Shown in pieces: positions 44,537-53,752 of a stretch of DNA of 64,000 nucleotides. The translations under genes and the position numbers were made by a program. A model generated the notes under the pieces. It saw nothing but the letters and a program-made list of their open reading frames with translations. It did not search any database and was not told the DNA's origin. How positions within the stretch are numbered: position 1 is the first letter of the stretch; each line of letters starts with the position of its first letter. Source of the stretch: Hyphomicrobiales bacterium (lineage in GTDB: Bacteria; Pseudomonadota; Alphaproteobacteria; Rhizobiales; Beijerinckiaceae); the NCBI GenBank assembly GCA_930633525.1, contig CAKNFP010000001.1, positions 4,277,501 to 4,341,500 on the forward strand, given 5' to 3'.

Positions 44537-46246
44537 ATGCAACAGTATGACTACATCATCGTCGGCGCTGGTTCCGCGGGCTGCGTGTTGGCCAACCGAT
44601 TGAGCGCAAGGACCGCGAACCGCGTCCTGCTGCTTGAAGCCGGCGCGGATACGCCGCCGGGTGCGGTGCCGCCAGAGCTGCTCGACAGCTACTCGTTCCG
44701 TTCCGCGTTCGAGCCCCGCTTTCAATGGCCGGGAGTACGCGTTTTCTTCGACCCGGTGCCGCACAATCGCGGGCACCTCCCGAGCGGAAGACCTTACGAA
44801 CTGGCGCGCGTCATGGGCGGCGGATCGAGCATCAACGGCCAGCAGGCCAATCGCGGTCTGCCGGCGGACTACGAAGAGTGGAGTGCTTGTGGCGCCGCTG
44901 GATGGGGTTGGGAGGGCGTCCTGCCCTATTTCCGGCGACTTGAATCTGACCGTGACTTCTCAGGCCCATTGCATGGCACGGACGGACCCATTCCGGTCAC
45001 GCGCGTCCCGGTGGAGCGGTGGCCCGGATATACTCTGGCCGCCGCTGAGGCATTCACCGCAGCAGGGTGGAACAATATCGGCGACCAGAACGCCGTCTTC
45101 ACAGACGGCTGGTTCCCGATGTCTCTGTCCAACAACGGCACCCAGCGTGTATCCGCCGCGACGGCTTACCTGGCTGCGGAGGTGCGTGCACGTCCGAATC
45201 TCGTCATCAGAACTGACAGCGAGGTCGTGGAGCTGCTGGTGGAAGACGGACGCGTGACGGGCGTCAACCTCGGGGGAAACACGCCGAAAGCAATTCGCGG
45301 CGCCGAGGTCATTCTGGCTGCCGGCGCGCTCGGCTCACCGGATTTCCTGCTGCGCGCGGGGATCGGTGCCGCCGCATCGACACGCGCCTTGGGGCTTGAA
45401 GTTCTGGCGGACCATCCCGGCGTGGGACGGAACTTGCAGGAGCATCCCACGGTCTCGCTGTCCGCCTACATCCGGGCGCCGGCGCGGCTGGGCACGATCA
45501 CACGCCGGCATATCCAGCTCGGCCTGCGCTATTCATCGGGCAAAGAAGCCTGTGATCCCTCGGATATGTATATGGTCGCAGTCTCGAAATCCGCTTGGCA
45601 TCCACTGGGAAAGCGCCTGGGTTCCCTGGTGAGTTGGGTGAACAAACCCTTCTCGCGGGGGGCTGTGACCCTGCAGCCCGAAAAAGACCAGCTAAAAAGG
45701 CAAGTGGCATTCGAACTGCTCTCAGATCGGCGCGATCTCACGCGCTTGATGGACGCCATGAGGCGCATGGCCATCCTTTTCGACTCGCCGCAAATGGCGG
45801 CCGCCACGAGCGACCCTTTTGCTTCTGCCTTCGGCACCTTGGCGCGGGCAGTCCGGCAGGAGAACACGCGCAACCTCCTGGCGACCTTGGGGCCAGCTCT
45901 GGCACTCGATGGGCCGGCACAGCTGCGACGTGGCGTCATCCGCAGGCTCCTTGCTCCCGGACACCCGCTTGCAGAGCTGCTCGGCAACGACGAACTGCTC
46001 GAAGCGCATGTGCGCAAATATGTGATCGGCGGCTGGCACGCGTGCGGGACCTGCCGCATGGGCAGTCCCGAGGACCGGGACGCCGTGGTCGATGCGCGGA
46101 CGGGCCGCGTCATCGGCGTACCGGGGCTCAGCGTGGTCGACGCTTCGCTTATGCCCGTGTTGCCGCGCGCCAATACCAATCTTCCGGTGATCATGATCGC
46201 AGAGAAAATGTCCGAGCAAATTCTGGCCCGAGGCGCAGCACGATGA
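44537..46246 (+). CDS. GMC-family FAD-dependent oxidoreductase (alcohol dehydrogenase-like)
   Basis: A 569-residue flavoenzyme started at ATG 44537; an upstream in-frame ATG at 44495 overlaps the permease gene. The dinucleotide fold YIIVGAGSAGCVLANRLS, the GMC signature GGGSSINGQQANRG, and the C-terminal active-site GGWHACGTCRMG (catalytic His) with RANTNLPVIMIAEK are present. GMC enzymes oxidise primary or secondary alcohols to aldehydes or ketones, passing electrons to quinone or oxygen. An aldehyde dehydrogenase follows with ATGA overlap, so an alcohol-to-acid sequence is likely. A second, decayed GMC gene sits at 48927-50204. Confidence 0.92.
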   Translation: MQQYDYIIVGAGSAGCVLANRLSARTANRVLLLEAGADTPPGAVPPELLDSYSFRSAFEPRFQWPGVRVFFDPVPHNRGHLPSGRPYELARVMGGGSSINGQQANRGLPADYEEWSACGAAGWGWEGVLPYFRRLESDRDFSGPLHGTDGPIPVTRVPVERWPGYTLAAAEAFTAAGWNNIGDQNAVFTDGWFPMSLSNNGTQRVSAATAYLAAEVRARPNLVIRTDSEVVELLVEDGRVTGVNLGGNTPKAIRGAEVILAAGALGSPDFLLRAGIGAAASTRALGLEVLADHPGVGRNLQEHPTVSLSAYIRAPARLGTITRRHIQLGLRYSSGKEACDPSDMYMVAVSKSAWHPLGKRLGSLVSWVNKPFSRGAVTLQPEKDQLKRQVAFELLSDRRDLTRLMDAMRRMAILFDSPQMAAATSDPFASAFGTLARAVRQENTRNLLATLGPALALDGPAQLRRGVIRRLLAPGHPLAELLGNDELLEAHVRKYVIGGWHACGTCRMGSPEDRDAVVDARTGRVIGVPGLSVVDASLMPVLPRANTNLPVIMIAEKMSEQILARGAAR

Positions 46247-47736
46247 GATACCCAGATGATGTAGCGGCGATGATCGCCGCTGTGGAGAACCACTTGTGGA
46301 TCGACGGGGAGCCGCAAGCCTCGCCCAGCGACACCATGGAGGTTTCCGATCCGGGGCTCGGCCAGCCTATCGCCGTGGTTGCGATAGCTAACGGCGATGA
46401 GGTCGATCGCGCCGTCATGGCCGCAAGGCGGGCCTTAAGTGGTTCGTGGTCCGAAATAACGCCGGTGGCACGCGGCGAGATCTTGGCCCGCGCCGCGCGA
46501 ATATTACGCCAGCGCGCCGAAAGTATTGGAGCTCTGGAAACAATCAACAGTGGAAAGCCGTTGCGAGATGGCATCGGCGAGGTGAATGCGGCGGCTGCCT
46601 ATCTCGACTACTATGCAGGTGCCGCGGATAAGCTGCAGGGCGAGACCATTCCACAGGGGCGAGATGTCCTCTCCATTGTGACGCGCGAACCGATTGGCGT
46701 GTCAGCACAAGTCCTGCCCTCGAACTATCCGCTGGGGACGGCGGCGCGCGGTGTGGGGCCGGCGCTCGCAGCCGGATGCACGGTCGTCGCCAAACCCGCA
46801 GATGAGACCCCGCTCACGACACTCATACTGGCGAGAATCTTGGAGGAGGCAGGGCTTCCAGCCGGCGTTCTTAATGTGGTCACAGGTGATGGAGCAACAA
46901 CGGGTGAGGCTCTCGTGCGCCATCCCGGAATCGACCAGATCACCTTCACAGGTTCGCTCACGACAGGGCGGCGCCTTATGGCCAGCGCAGCGAGCCACGT
47001 GGCGCCGGTGACGCTGGAGCTCGGCGGCAAGTCTCCGCTCATTGTCCTCGCCGATGCAGATCTCGAGAGCGCCGCGGCAGCAGCCGCCAAGTATATTTTC
47101 ACGCATGCTGGGCAAGTGTGCTCCGCGTCGTCGCGGCTCATTGTCGAGCGCCCGGTGGCGGAGACGCTGATTAGCATGGTCGTCGCACACGCCAAACGGC
47201 TTACGGTGGGGCATGGGCTGGACAATGCTGATCTCGGCGCAATCGTCAGCAAGCGGCAGCTCCAGCGGATCGAGATGGCCGTCTCCACCGCGCGAGCGCA
47301 CGGCGCCGATGTTCTGACCGGTGGCCATATCATCGAAATGCCCGGCGCACCCGGTGGGCACTACTACGCTCCGACCGTCATGCGGCTTGCTGATCTGTCG
47401 CAACCGGCGGCGCGAGAGGAGCTTTTCGGGCCAGTGTTGACCGTTCTGGTCGCCGACGATGAAGCTGATGCGCTGACTTTGGCGAATGACAGTCCCTATG
47501 GCCTTGTCGCTGGTGTCTTCACGCGCAACATCGACATGGCGCTCCGCTTGGCCCGCGATATCGATGCCGGCCAAATTTACATCAATGACTGGCATTTGGG
47601 GGGCGTCCAGGCGCCGTTTGGGGGCGTCAAGCAGAGCGGCATTGGGCGGGAACGTGGACTAGCGGCCCTCGCCAACTATCTGCGTCAGAAATCCATCAAC
47701 GTCCGCATCCGTCCGAGTAACGAGCTTTCGTCATGA
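46243..47736 (+). CDS. Aldehyde dehydrogenase (NAD(P)-dependent)
   Basis: A 497-residue ALDH with catalytic Cys C293 (GQVCSASSRLIV), general base E259 (LELGGKSPLIVL), the oxyanion Asn in LPSNYPLGTAARG (family NYP in place of the common NFP) and EELFGPVLTVL. It belongs to the betaine/succinate-semialdehyde-type group. The start overlaps the GMC stop as ATGA and the stop overlaps the enolase start the same way. It probably converts the GMC product aldehyde to an acid that the next enzyme can handle. Confidence 0.93.
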   Translation: MRYPDDVAAMIAAVENHLWIDGEPQASPSDTMEVSDPGLGQPIAVVAIANGDEVDRAVMAARRALSGSWSEITPVARGEILARAARILRQRAESIGALETINSGKPLRDGIGEVNAAAAYLDYYAGAADKLQGETIPQGRDVLSIVTREPIGVSAQVLPSNYPLGTAARGVGPALAAGCTVVAKPADETPLTTLILARILEEAGLPAGVLNVVTGDGATTGEALVRHPGIDQITFTGSLTTGRRLMASAASHVAPVTLELGGKSPLIVLADADLESAAAAAAKYIFTHAGQVCSASSRLIVERPVAETLISMVVAHAKRLTVGHGLDNADLGAIVSKRQLQRIEMAVSTARAHGADVLTGGHIIEMPGAPGGHYYAPTVMRLADLSQPAAREELFGPVLTVLVADDEADALTLANDSPYGLVAGVFTRNIDMALRLARDIDAGQIYINDWHLGGVQAPFGGVKQSGIGRERGLAALANYLRQKSINVRIRPSNELSS

Positions 47737-48923
47737 TCGAAGCCCTTGATCCGCTGACGCCCGCGGGCGTCACCCCCATCCCCTTCCGCGACGTGTCAAG
47801 CCAAGCGACCAATCTTCGGATCACCGATCTCACGGTGACGTTGTTTGCATGGGATGGCATTCCAGCCATCCAGTACGGCGACCGCAACCCGGTGACCACC
47901 GGAGCCAGCGAGCTCGGCCTCGTGACGCTGCATACCAACGAAGGCATTTCCGGCTATGCCTTTCTTGGTTCATCGATCCGTGGCGCGCGCCTGGACGTGG
48001 TTTCACTCATGCGAAATCTCAAGCCAATTGTATTGGGGCGCAATCCGCTAGATCGTGAGCAGCTTTGGGTGGATCTCCATCGGGTCCAGCGCGCCACCAC
48101 AATGCGTTGCATCGGCGCGATCGATATCGCGTTGTGGGATATTGCCGGCAAAGTCGCCGGTCTTCCCATTGCAAGACTCATCGGCGCCGCGCGGGACCGC
48201 GTTCCGGCCTATGCCAGCTCCGCAAGCCTGCAATCGGCGCAAGACTATGTCGACGAGGCGCTTGCGGTTCAGCGGAGTGGATATCACGGCTACAAGCTGC
48301 ATCCGCCCAAGACGGTCGAGGCGGCCGTGGCCGCCTGCCGAGCCGTGCGCGCCGCCGTTGGATCCGACATGCGGCTCATGGTTGACACGGGGGGCTGCCA
48401 CAGCTTCACGGAAGCTGTGCGGCTGGGTAGAGCCCTGGAGGAACTCGATTTCTTTTGGTTTGAAGACCCATTGGCTGAGGATGATATCTACAACTATACA
48501 AAGCTGCGGGAAAAATTGACCATCTCGCTTATGGCGACGGAATATTCGCCTGGCGGTTTCTATTCCTATCCGATTTGGATCTCTTCCAAGGCCACCGATT
48601 ATCTGCGGGGGGATGTGGCGGTGAAGGGCGGCCTCACCGGCATCCTGAAGGCAGCGGTGCTCGCAGACGCCTTTCGCATGAACTTCGAAATTCATCATGG
48701 TGGAAACTCGCTCAACAATATTGCCCAACTTCATGCCGCGCTTTCCATCGTCAACACCGGGTTGTTCGAGGTGTTGCTTCCTTCCGAGGCCCAGAAATAT
48801 GGAATTCTCGATGATCTCGTTGTGGATTCTGATGGCTATATCAATGCCATCAACAAGCCGGGCCTCGGTGTCGAGATCGATTTTGATTTGATCAAAGCCA
48901 AGACAATCAACATTCTTCGGTAG
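47733..48923 (+). CDS. Mandelate racemase/muconate lactonizing enzyme family protein
   Basis: A 396-residue enolase-superfamily enzyme. Catalytic positions: KxH motif K188-L-H190 (GYKLHPP), metal carboxylates D218 (VDTGG), E244 (WFEDP) and E270 (ATEY), and H321-H322 (IHHGGNS). Mandelate racemase-type members have the Lys and His acid/base pair on opposite faces, so a racemase, dehydratase or cycloisomerase is possible. It differs from the enzyme at 15021, which has a PHNPLGP motif. The substrate cannot be stated; placement after the ALDH suggests action on the acid product. Last gene of the operon. Confidence 0.87.
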   Translation: MIEALDPLTPAGVTPIPFRDVSSQATNLRITDLTVTLFAWDGIPAIQYGDRNPVTTGASELGLVTLHTNEGISGYAFLGSSIRGARLDVVSLMRNLKPIVLGRNPLDREQLWVDLHRVQRATTMRCIGAIDIALWDIAGKVAGLPIARLIGAARDRVPAYASSASLQSAQDYVDEALAVQRSGYHGYKLHPPKTVEAAVAACRAVRAAVGSDMRLMVDTGGCHSFTEAVRLGRALEELDFFWFEDPLAEDDIYNYTKLREKLTISLMATEYSPGGFYSYPIWISSKATDYLRGDVAVKGGLTGILKAAVLADAFRMNFEIHHGGNSLNNIAQLHAALSIVNTGLFEVLLPSEAQKYGILDDLVVDSDGYINAINKPGLGVEIDFDLIKAKTINILR

Positions 48924-48926
48924 ATT

Positions 48927-50204
48927 GAGGAAATGCACCTCGCGGAGCGAAGCTCACCGGGTCGTCCATCTCGTACAAGCGAGCCATGAACCGGACCGCA
49001 CTGCGCAATCTTCCGAGGTCGCGCTGATCGGAAACAAATTCCAGCGCGACCACAGGAGCCCGGGAAGCATCCTGCGATGTGAGCGACACGGACCCCTTGG
49101 AGTAGGATTTGTTCACCCATGTAACCAGTGACCCGATCCTCAGTCCGATCGGATGCCAGGCCGATTTTGAGACGACTGCCATCGACATGTCATTGTCGGG
49201 GCAACCGGCATAACCTGACGAGTAACGCAGCCCGATATGTACGTGCCGTCGCGGCGTACGGCCCATCCGGGCTTCGCGCGGCAACGACACGGACAGTGCT
49301 ATCGTTGGATGATCCTGAAGGTTTTAGCCAACGCCCGCAGGTTCGTGACCGGGCCCATTCCAAGCTTCTTGAGGTGCTTGGCATCACCAATGCCGGACCG
49401 CATCAGGATCGCAGGCGTGTTGATCGCGCCGGCGCTGAGCACAATCTCCCGGCCGCTGTAGACAGTGTCGCCAAGCTGGACGCCCTTCGCGGCTCCTTCC
49501 GAGAACAGAACCCGTTCCACATTGGTCTCTGCTATTATTCTTAGATTGGCTCTCCGGCGCGTTGCACTATCCAGATAGGCTGTCGCCGCCGAAACACGCC
49601 GGCGGCGATCCGTGTTGACTGCGATCGGAAACCATCCATCGTCGAAACAGCCGTTCTGATCCTGGATATTCTTGTAGCCGGCCTCGGTAAAAGCCTGGCT
49701 TGCGGCACGCGTGAAGCCGGGCCAGTCCCGCTCCGAGATACGTGAAATTGGAATAGGTCCGCCTGCTCCGTGCAACGGCCCGGAGAAATCGAGATCGTTT
49801 TCGAGCTTTCGGAAATAAGGGAGAACGTCCGCCCATCCCCAGCCCGCCGCACCCAGGGAAGACCATTCGTCGTAGTCGGCGGGCGTTCCCCGATTAGCCA
49901 TCTGGCCGTTGATGCTCGAGCCGCCTCCCATGATCCGCGCCTGGATATAGCTCTTCGGCTTGACGGCGCCGGGATTGTTGTGCGGGACGGGAGCGAAAGT
50001 CGATTTCAGGTCCTCCCAGGCATTCTTCCTGTTGAGCGCCGCAGCATAGGGATAAAGATCGTTTATCTCGGACGGCTCCTGGCCGGGCGGCAGATCTCGC
50101 CCTGCCTCCAGAAGCAAAACCTTGACATTCGAGTCCGCCGACAACCGGTTTGCAAGAACGCAACCGGCTGTCCCGCCGCCAACGACGATGTAATCCCAGA
50201 TCAT
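48927..50204 (-). pseudogene. Decayed GMC-family oxidoreductase
   Basis: A second GMC gene, antisense to the operon and convergent with it. The first ~290 codons (from 50204) read normally: YIVVGGGTAGCVLANRLS, GGGSSINGQMANRG, PADYDEWSSLGAAGWGW. Two lesions follow: a one-base loss at about 49335-49338 where CCGGGC is expected, and a TAA at 49324-49326 in the restored frame (GVG*NLQDHPT). Homology resumes in that frame (HIGLRYSSG, WHPIGLRIGSLVTWVNK) and then ends near 48930 at the 3' end of the enolase gene. About 150 C-terminal residues including the catalytic His motif are gone. The remains closely match the intact gene at 44537, so they are likely paralogues or an old copy. Confidence 0.88.
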
Positions 50205-50552
50205 ACTGCACCGCGAATAGATTGTGCGAACGTCCCGACCACTTACTGTGCTCGGTTCCGACCTTCCTCGACGACTTCGGCTAGGGCGGCGGCCGCGGTT
50301 GCGTCTCCCCTTACCACCTTCTGAACCCCAGGTTCAGATCTCCGTAGAAGGCACCGACATTGCACTGGGGCGGAAGGAAGGTCGCGTTCGTTCCCCAACC
50401 CTCTGCGACAGCCTTCATCCATGCCAGTTCGGGACTAGCGAGTTCGGGCAATTTCAAAACGGGCTTTCTAAAGGGAACCTGCCCCCCTCAACGGTCCATT
50501 TTGCAGAGGCTTCGGCACCGACCCTAGCCGGGGGCAATTTAGGGAGACTGTC
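50205..50552. other. 348-base gap between two pseudogenes
   Basis: Apart from the antisense coding remnant listed at 50311-50487, this stretch holds the leader of the uxuA pseudogene, with GGGAGACTG as a possible ribosome site before ATG 50553. An open frame on the plus strand (50224-50562) has no recognisable protein character and is not called. Confidence 0.4.
50311..50487 (-). pseudogene. Unidentified coding remnant, C-terminal piece
   Basis: On the minus strand, 58 codons between a TGA (50488-50490) and a TAA (50311-50313) read as a protein-like end: LPELASPELAWMKAVAEGW, then FLPPQCNVGAFYGDLNLG and FRRW. Just upstream another phase reads WTVEGGRFPLESPF, so a frameshift near 50465 probably joins them. 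The composition is protein-like but I do not recognise the family. It appears to be the broken 3' end of a gene whose 5' part was lost where uxuA begins. Confidence 0.35.
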
Positions 50553-51616
50553 ATGCCGCTGACCTTCAGAGTTGCCGTGGGGCAATTCAAGGAACTCATA
50601 CCGGACGACCTTGCCTTCTGCAGCCAACTCGGCGTCTCCGGCATCACCGTCAACCGTCCGGATTTCTCCGCTCCCTCATGTCGGAACTTCCTGGCAAAGC
50701 ACTATCCCTACGGCCCCGCCGATTTTACCAAATCGTCGAAATGGGACTTCATGGATCTCGTCAATCTGCGTCGGCGCGTCGAGAATTTCGGATTGAGGCT
50801 CGAGTCGATCGAGAACGTTCCGTACCACTTCTACGACAAGGTTCTAACGGGTGCGCCTGGTCGCGACGAACAGATCGACAACTATTGCGAGACCCTGCTC
50901 AATCTCGCGCGTGCAGGCATCAGGATCCTTGGATATCATTTTGCACCGAATCTGGTCTGGCGCACCTCGACCGCCAGGCCGGCGAGAGGTCGCGCAGGCG
51001 TCACCGCGTTCGACATGGATGAGGCCCACCTCGCCCCCAACACGCATGGCCGCGTCTTCGAAGAAGCCGAGATGTAGGAGAATTATGAATACTTCATCAC
51101 GCGCGTTCTTCCCGCGGCCCAGGAAGCGGGCGTCAGCCTAGCCCTGCATCCGGATGACCCGCCCGTCTCGGCCCTTGGTGGCGTGGCGCGCATCATGAAC
51201 GGTCTGGACGGCTTCCGTAAGGCCCTGCGCATCGGGCCCAGCCCAAATCACGGTCTCACATTCTGCGTCGGAACCTGGGGACAGATGGGGGGAGTATCGT
51301 TTACGACGCGCTGGAGGAATTCGTCGGTCAGGATCGGGTCAAGTACCTTCATGTCCGCAACATCAAGGGCGCGGTTCCCAATTTTGCAGAGTGCTTTGTC
51401 GACGAGGGAGACATCGACATCGTCCGCATCCTGAAAATACTTCAACGTAACAGGTTCGGAGGCTTCCTGATCGACGATCAGGTCCCCCAAATGACGCATG
51501 ACACGCCCTGGGGGCATCGTGGCCGCGCTTTTTCCACCGGCTATCTGCGAGGACTGTGCAGGGCGCTGGATTCGCACGAGATCGAAGCGATAAAGCCGGC
51601 AGCTACACTTGCCTAG
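50553..51616 (+). pseudogene. uxuA: Mannonate dehydratase pseudogene
   Basis: Joined across two lesions this reads as a ~353-codon mannonate dehydratase, which makes 2-keto-3-deoxygluconate from D-mannonate. Part one (50553-51077) includes IENVPYHFYDKVL and HFAPNLVWRTS and stops at TAG 51075-51077, where a Trp (EMWENYEYF) is expected. In the same frame the protein continues VSLALHPDDPPVSALGGVARIM and PSNHGLTFCVGTW-like sequence, then a G run (51287-51292) is one base short; homology resumes in the next phase (KYLHVRNIKGAVPNF, CFVDEGDIDIVRILK, GGFLIDDQVPQM) to the TAG at 51614. The G-run lesion could be a sequencing slip; the TAG is independent. The gene looks inactivated. Confidence 0.88.
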
Positions 51617-51789
51617 ACATCGCCATGCCCTTGCAACCCTAGATTCGGTATCGTACCGATAGGTCGCAACGCCCCATCATCCCACGTCCCCCAAGTAACC
51701 CTTACCTGCTGCGATAGTGCATTTCACGTGAAATACACTGAAGCGGGACATCTCAGATCATTCCAGGCAATATTCGGGCGGGGATGCCG

Positions 51790-53469
51790 TCAGGACGACA
51801 GGCCGTGCGCTGCGAGAAGATCCGGCAATGCGCCTCCGACGAGACCCACCCACTGGGTCGAATCAACCAGTTTATGTGCGGATTCGGTAAACTCAGCACT
51901 GAGGACGAACGCGGTTTCGATCTCGTGCCGGGCGAGCCCCGCGTCGAGTTGCGCCAGCCAGTAGGCTTGCCCCTCGTTGTCGGCTGCCCGGTGCAGCACG
52001 TTGTCGTAGAGGGCCGCGAGCCAGGCGCTGGCGTCGAGCGTGGACCGGGCGGCATATTCGGCCGAATCCAAGAAGGCCGAAACCATCGCGTCGAAGTCAA
52101 CGCCGGAGAAGCTCCGGGAAGCCCAATAGGCGACGCCGGCGCTGTCGGCGTGCCGGCCGAGCATCGCCTCATAGAGCGCGGCGATATGGGTCTGGTCCGT
52201 GGCGAACAGCGCCTGGCTGCCATCGGCGAATTCGAGCGCCTGAACGTTGCTGACCACGTCGGTAGAGTTGGTCATCAGGTCCGTCACCAGCGCCACCGCG
52301 CCGCTCAGGGCGACGGTATAGCGCGCGCTGTTGCCGCCCAGCGCGAGGATGTCGTGGCCGAGGCCGGGATCGACGACGTCGTTGCCCGGCTTGGCGAAGA
52401 AGCGCTCGGCCGCTGCCGTTCCGCCGACATAGGTGCTGGTCGCGGTCGTCAGCCAGCTTGGCAGGATCGCGGCAAGCCCGGGCTTGAGGCTGCCGGCATC
52501 TGTGTAGATGCCGTAGTATTTCTCCACATCCGGCCAGCGCGTCGGCTGATCGAAGGCGTCGAAGGCAAACAGCGGAACCGTCTTATGGCCGGTGTCCCAC
52601 TGGCTGTTGAGCCAGTCGAAGATCTGGCTGTAGACGGTGACCTGGCCGGCCTGCCCGTAGAGCGTCGAGAACCCGGTCTCGCCAATGAAGGGGGCAAGCG
52701 CCCCGTCGAAGGTGGTCGCTAGCGATTCGAAATAGCTGATGACGGTCGAGTAGTCGGTCGAGGAGCCATTGTCCGGGGTGTACTGGTTGTACAGGACGAT
52801 CGGCTCGCCACCGTTCCAGGCGGCGCTCCAGTGGCCCTCGATGAACGACGAGACCGACGTCGAGACCACATTGCTCGCGCCATAATTGGCGATCGTCGTT
52901 GAAATGGGGATGGAGCCCAGCCCGGCATTCGCAAGCGACGTCTGCAGATTGAGGAATGCTTGGGGGATCCAAACGCTGTAGTAGGTTTCAAACGACGGAT
53001 CACCCGGCGGCGGACCATTTGCGTCGAGTTCGTTGCCAAGGAGAATCATCTTGAGGTTTTCCTCGACGGCATTGGTGCTGCCGAAGGCCTCAATGATCAT
53101 GGCGACCCATTTGTCGGTATAGGCGGGATCAACCATCAGCCCGGCAGACCAGGGCGCGCCGAAGCCGCCGCTCGCCAGGGCATTGTTGTTGGTGCCCATG
53201 TTCAGTTCCAGCCCGGCGTGGGCTAACACGTAGGAGATGACTTCCTGTTGCGTGGGGTCGATGACCGGGTTGGTCGGATCGGCAGTGCCGACGCCGGCGT
53301 CGTGGTAAGTCCTGATCAGCTTGAAGTTCTGGGTGATCGCATCGAGATCGCTGGCTATGACGCGGCCAACGCGACCGCCGTCCCAGCTCTCGTAGTTGAT
53401 GCCGACGTTGTAACTGAACGGGCTATGAGCCGGAATGAGAGACGAGGACGCTCCCTCTGCCGTGGCCAT
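51790..53469 (-). CDS. Secreted GH17-like glycoside hydrolase with DUF4214 tail
   Basis: A 559-residue protein with no N-terminal signal. Residues about 15-345 form a TIM-barrel glycosidase like bacterial GH17/beta-1,3-glucanase-type proteins: GINYESWDGGR, acid/base Glu in MILLGNELDAN, nucleophile Glu in APFIGETGFST, then FAFDAFDQPTRWPDVEKYYGIY. A linker (about 350-400) resembles the RTX-like repeat region (GNDVVDPGLGHDILALGG). The end is a DUF4214 module (HIAALYEAMLGRHADSAGVAYW, then LYDNVLHRAADNEGQAYWLAQL). DUF4214 and the missing signal peptide fit type I secretion; the HlyD-type adaptor at the window start could serve it. The substrate, perhaps a beta-glucan, is inferred. Confidence 0.85.
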   Translation of the reverse strand: MATAEGASSSLIPAHSPFSYNVGINYESWDGGRVGRVIASDLDAITQNFKLIRTYHDAGVGTADPTNPVIDPTQQEVISYVLAHAGLELNMGTNNNALASGGFGAPWSAGLMVDPAYTDKWVAMIIEAFGSTNAVEENLKMILLGNELDANGPPPGDPSFETYYSVWIPQAFLNLQTSLANAGLGSIPISTTIANYGASNVVSTSVSSFIEGHWSAAWNGGEPIVLYNQYTPDNGSSTDYSTVISYFESLATTFDGALAPFIGETGFSTLYGQAGQVTVYSQIFDWLNSQWDTGHKTVPLFAFDAFDQPTRWPDVEKYYGIYTDAGSLKPGLAAILPSWLTTATSTYVGGTAAAERFFAKPGNDVVDPGLGHDILALGGNSARYTVALSGAVALVTDLMTNSTDVVSNVQALEFADGSQALFATDQTHIAALYEAMLGRHADSAGVAYWASRSFSGVDFDAMVSAFLDSAEYAARSTLDASAWLAALYDNVLHRAADNEGQAYWLAQLDAGLARHEIETAFVLSAEFTESAHKLVDSTQWVGLVGGALPDLLAAHGLSS

Positions 53470-53752
53470 TCTTCATCTCCCCCCAAGGAATCCTAGTGTT
53501 CAACGCCTGCACTACTAGCATACCGCAAAGGCGCGCGATGCCGGAAATCGCGTGATTAGCAATTCTTCATCCGCTTCCGGCGCCCACCGAACATGACAAG
53601 GCGATCGCCGCGAGTGGGACTGCCGCGACGAGATTGCAAAGGCCGCTGCTCAGGCCGGGTTACGCGACAGCACCTGGCGAGGACCTTGACGAGGGATCGT
53701 CGGAGAGGCGGAGGGCGGAGAGGATGCAGCATATCATCATTACTGAACTGAC

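Noticed and set aside
50224..50562. 112-codon plus-strand frame before the uxuA pseudogene
   Set aside because: Arg/Leu/Pro-rich with no family pattern; the antisense reading in this stretch looks more protein-like.
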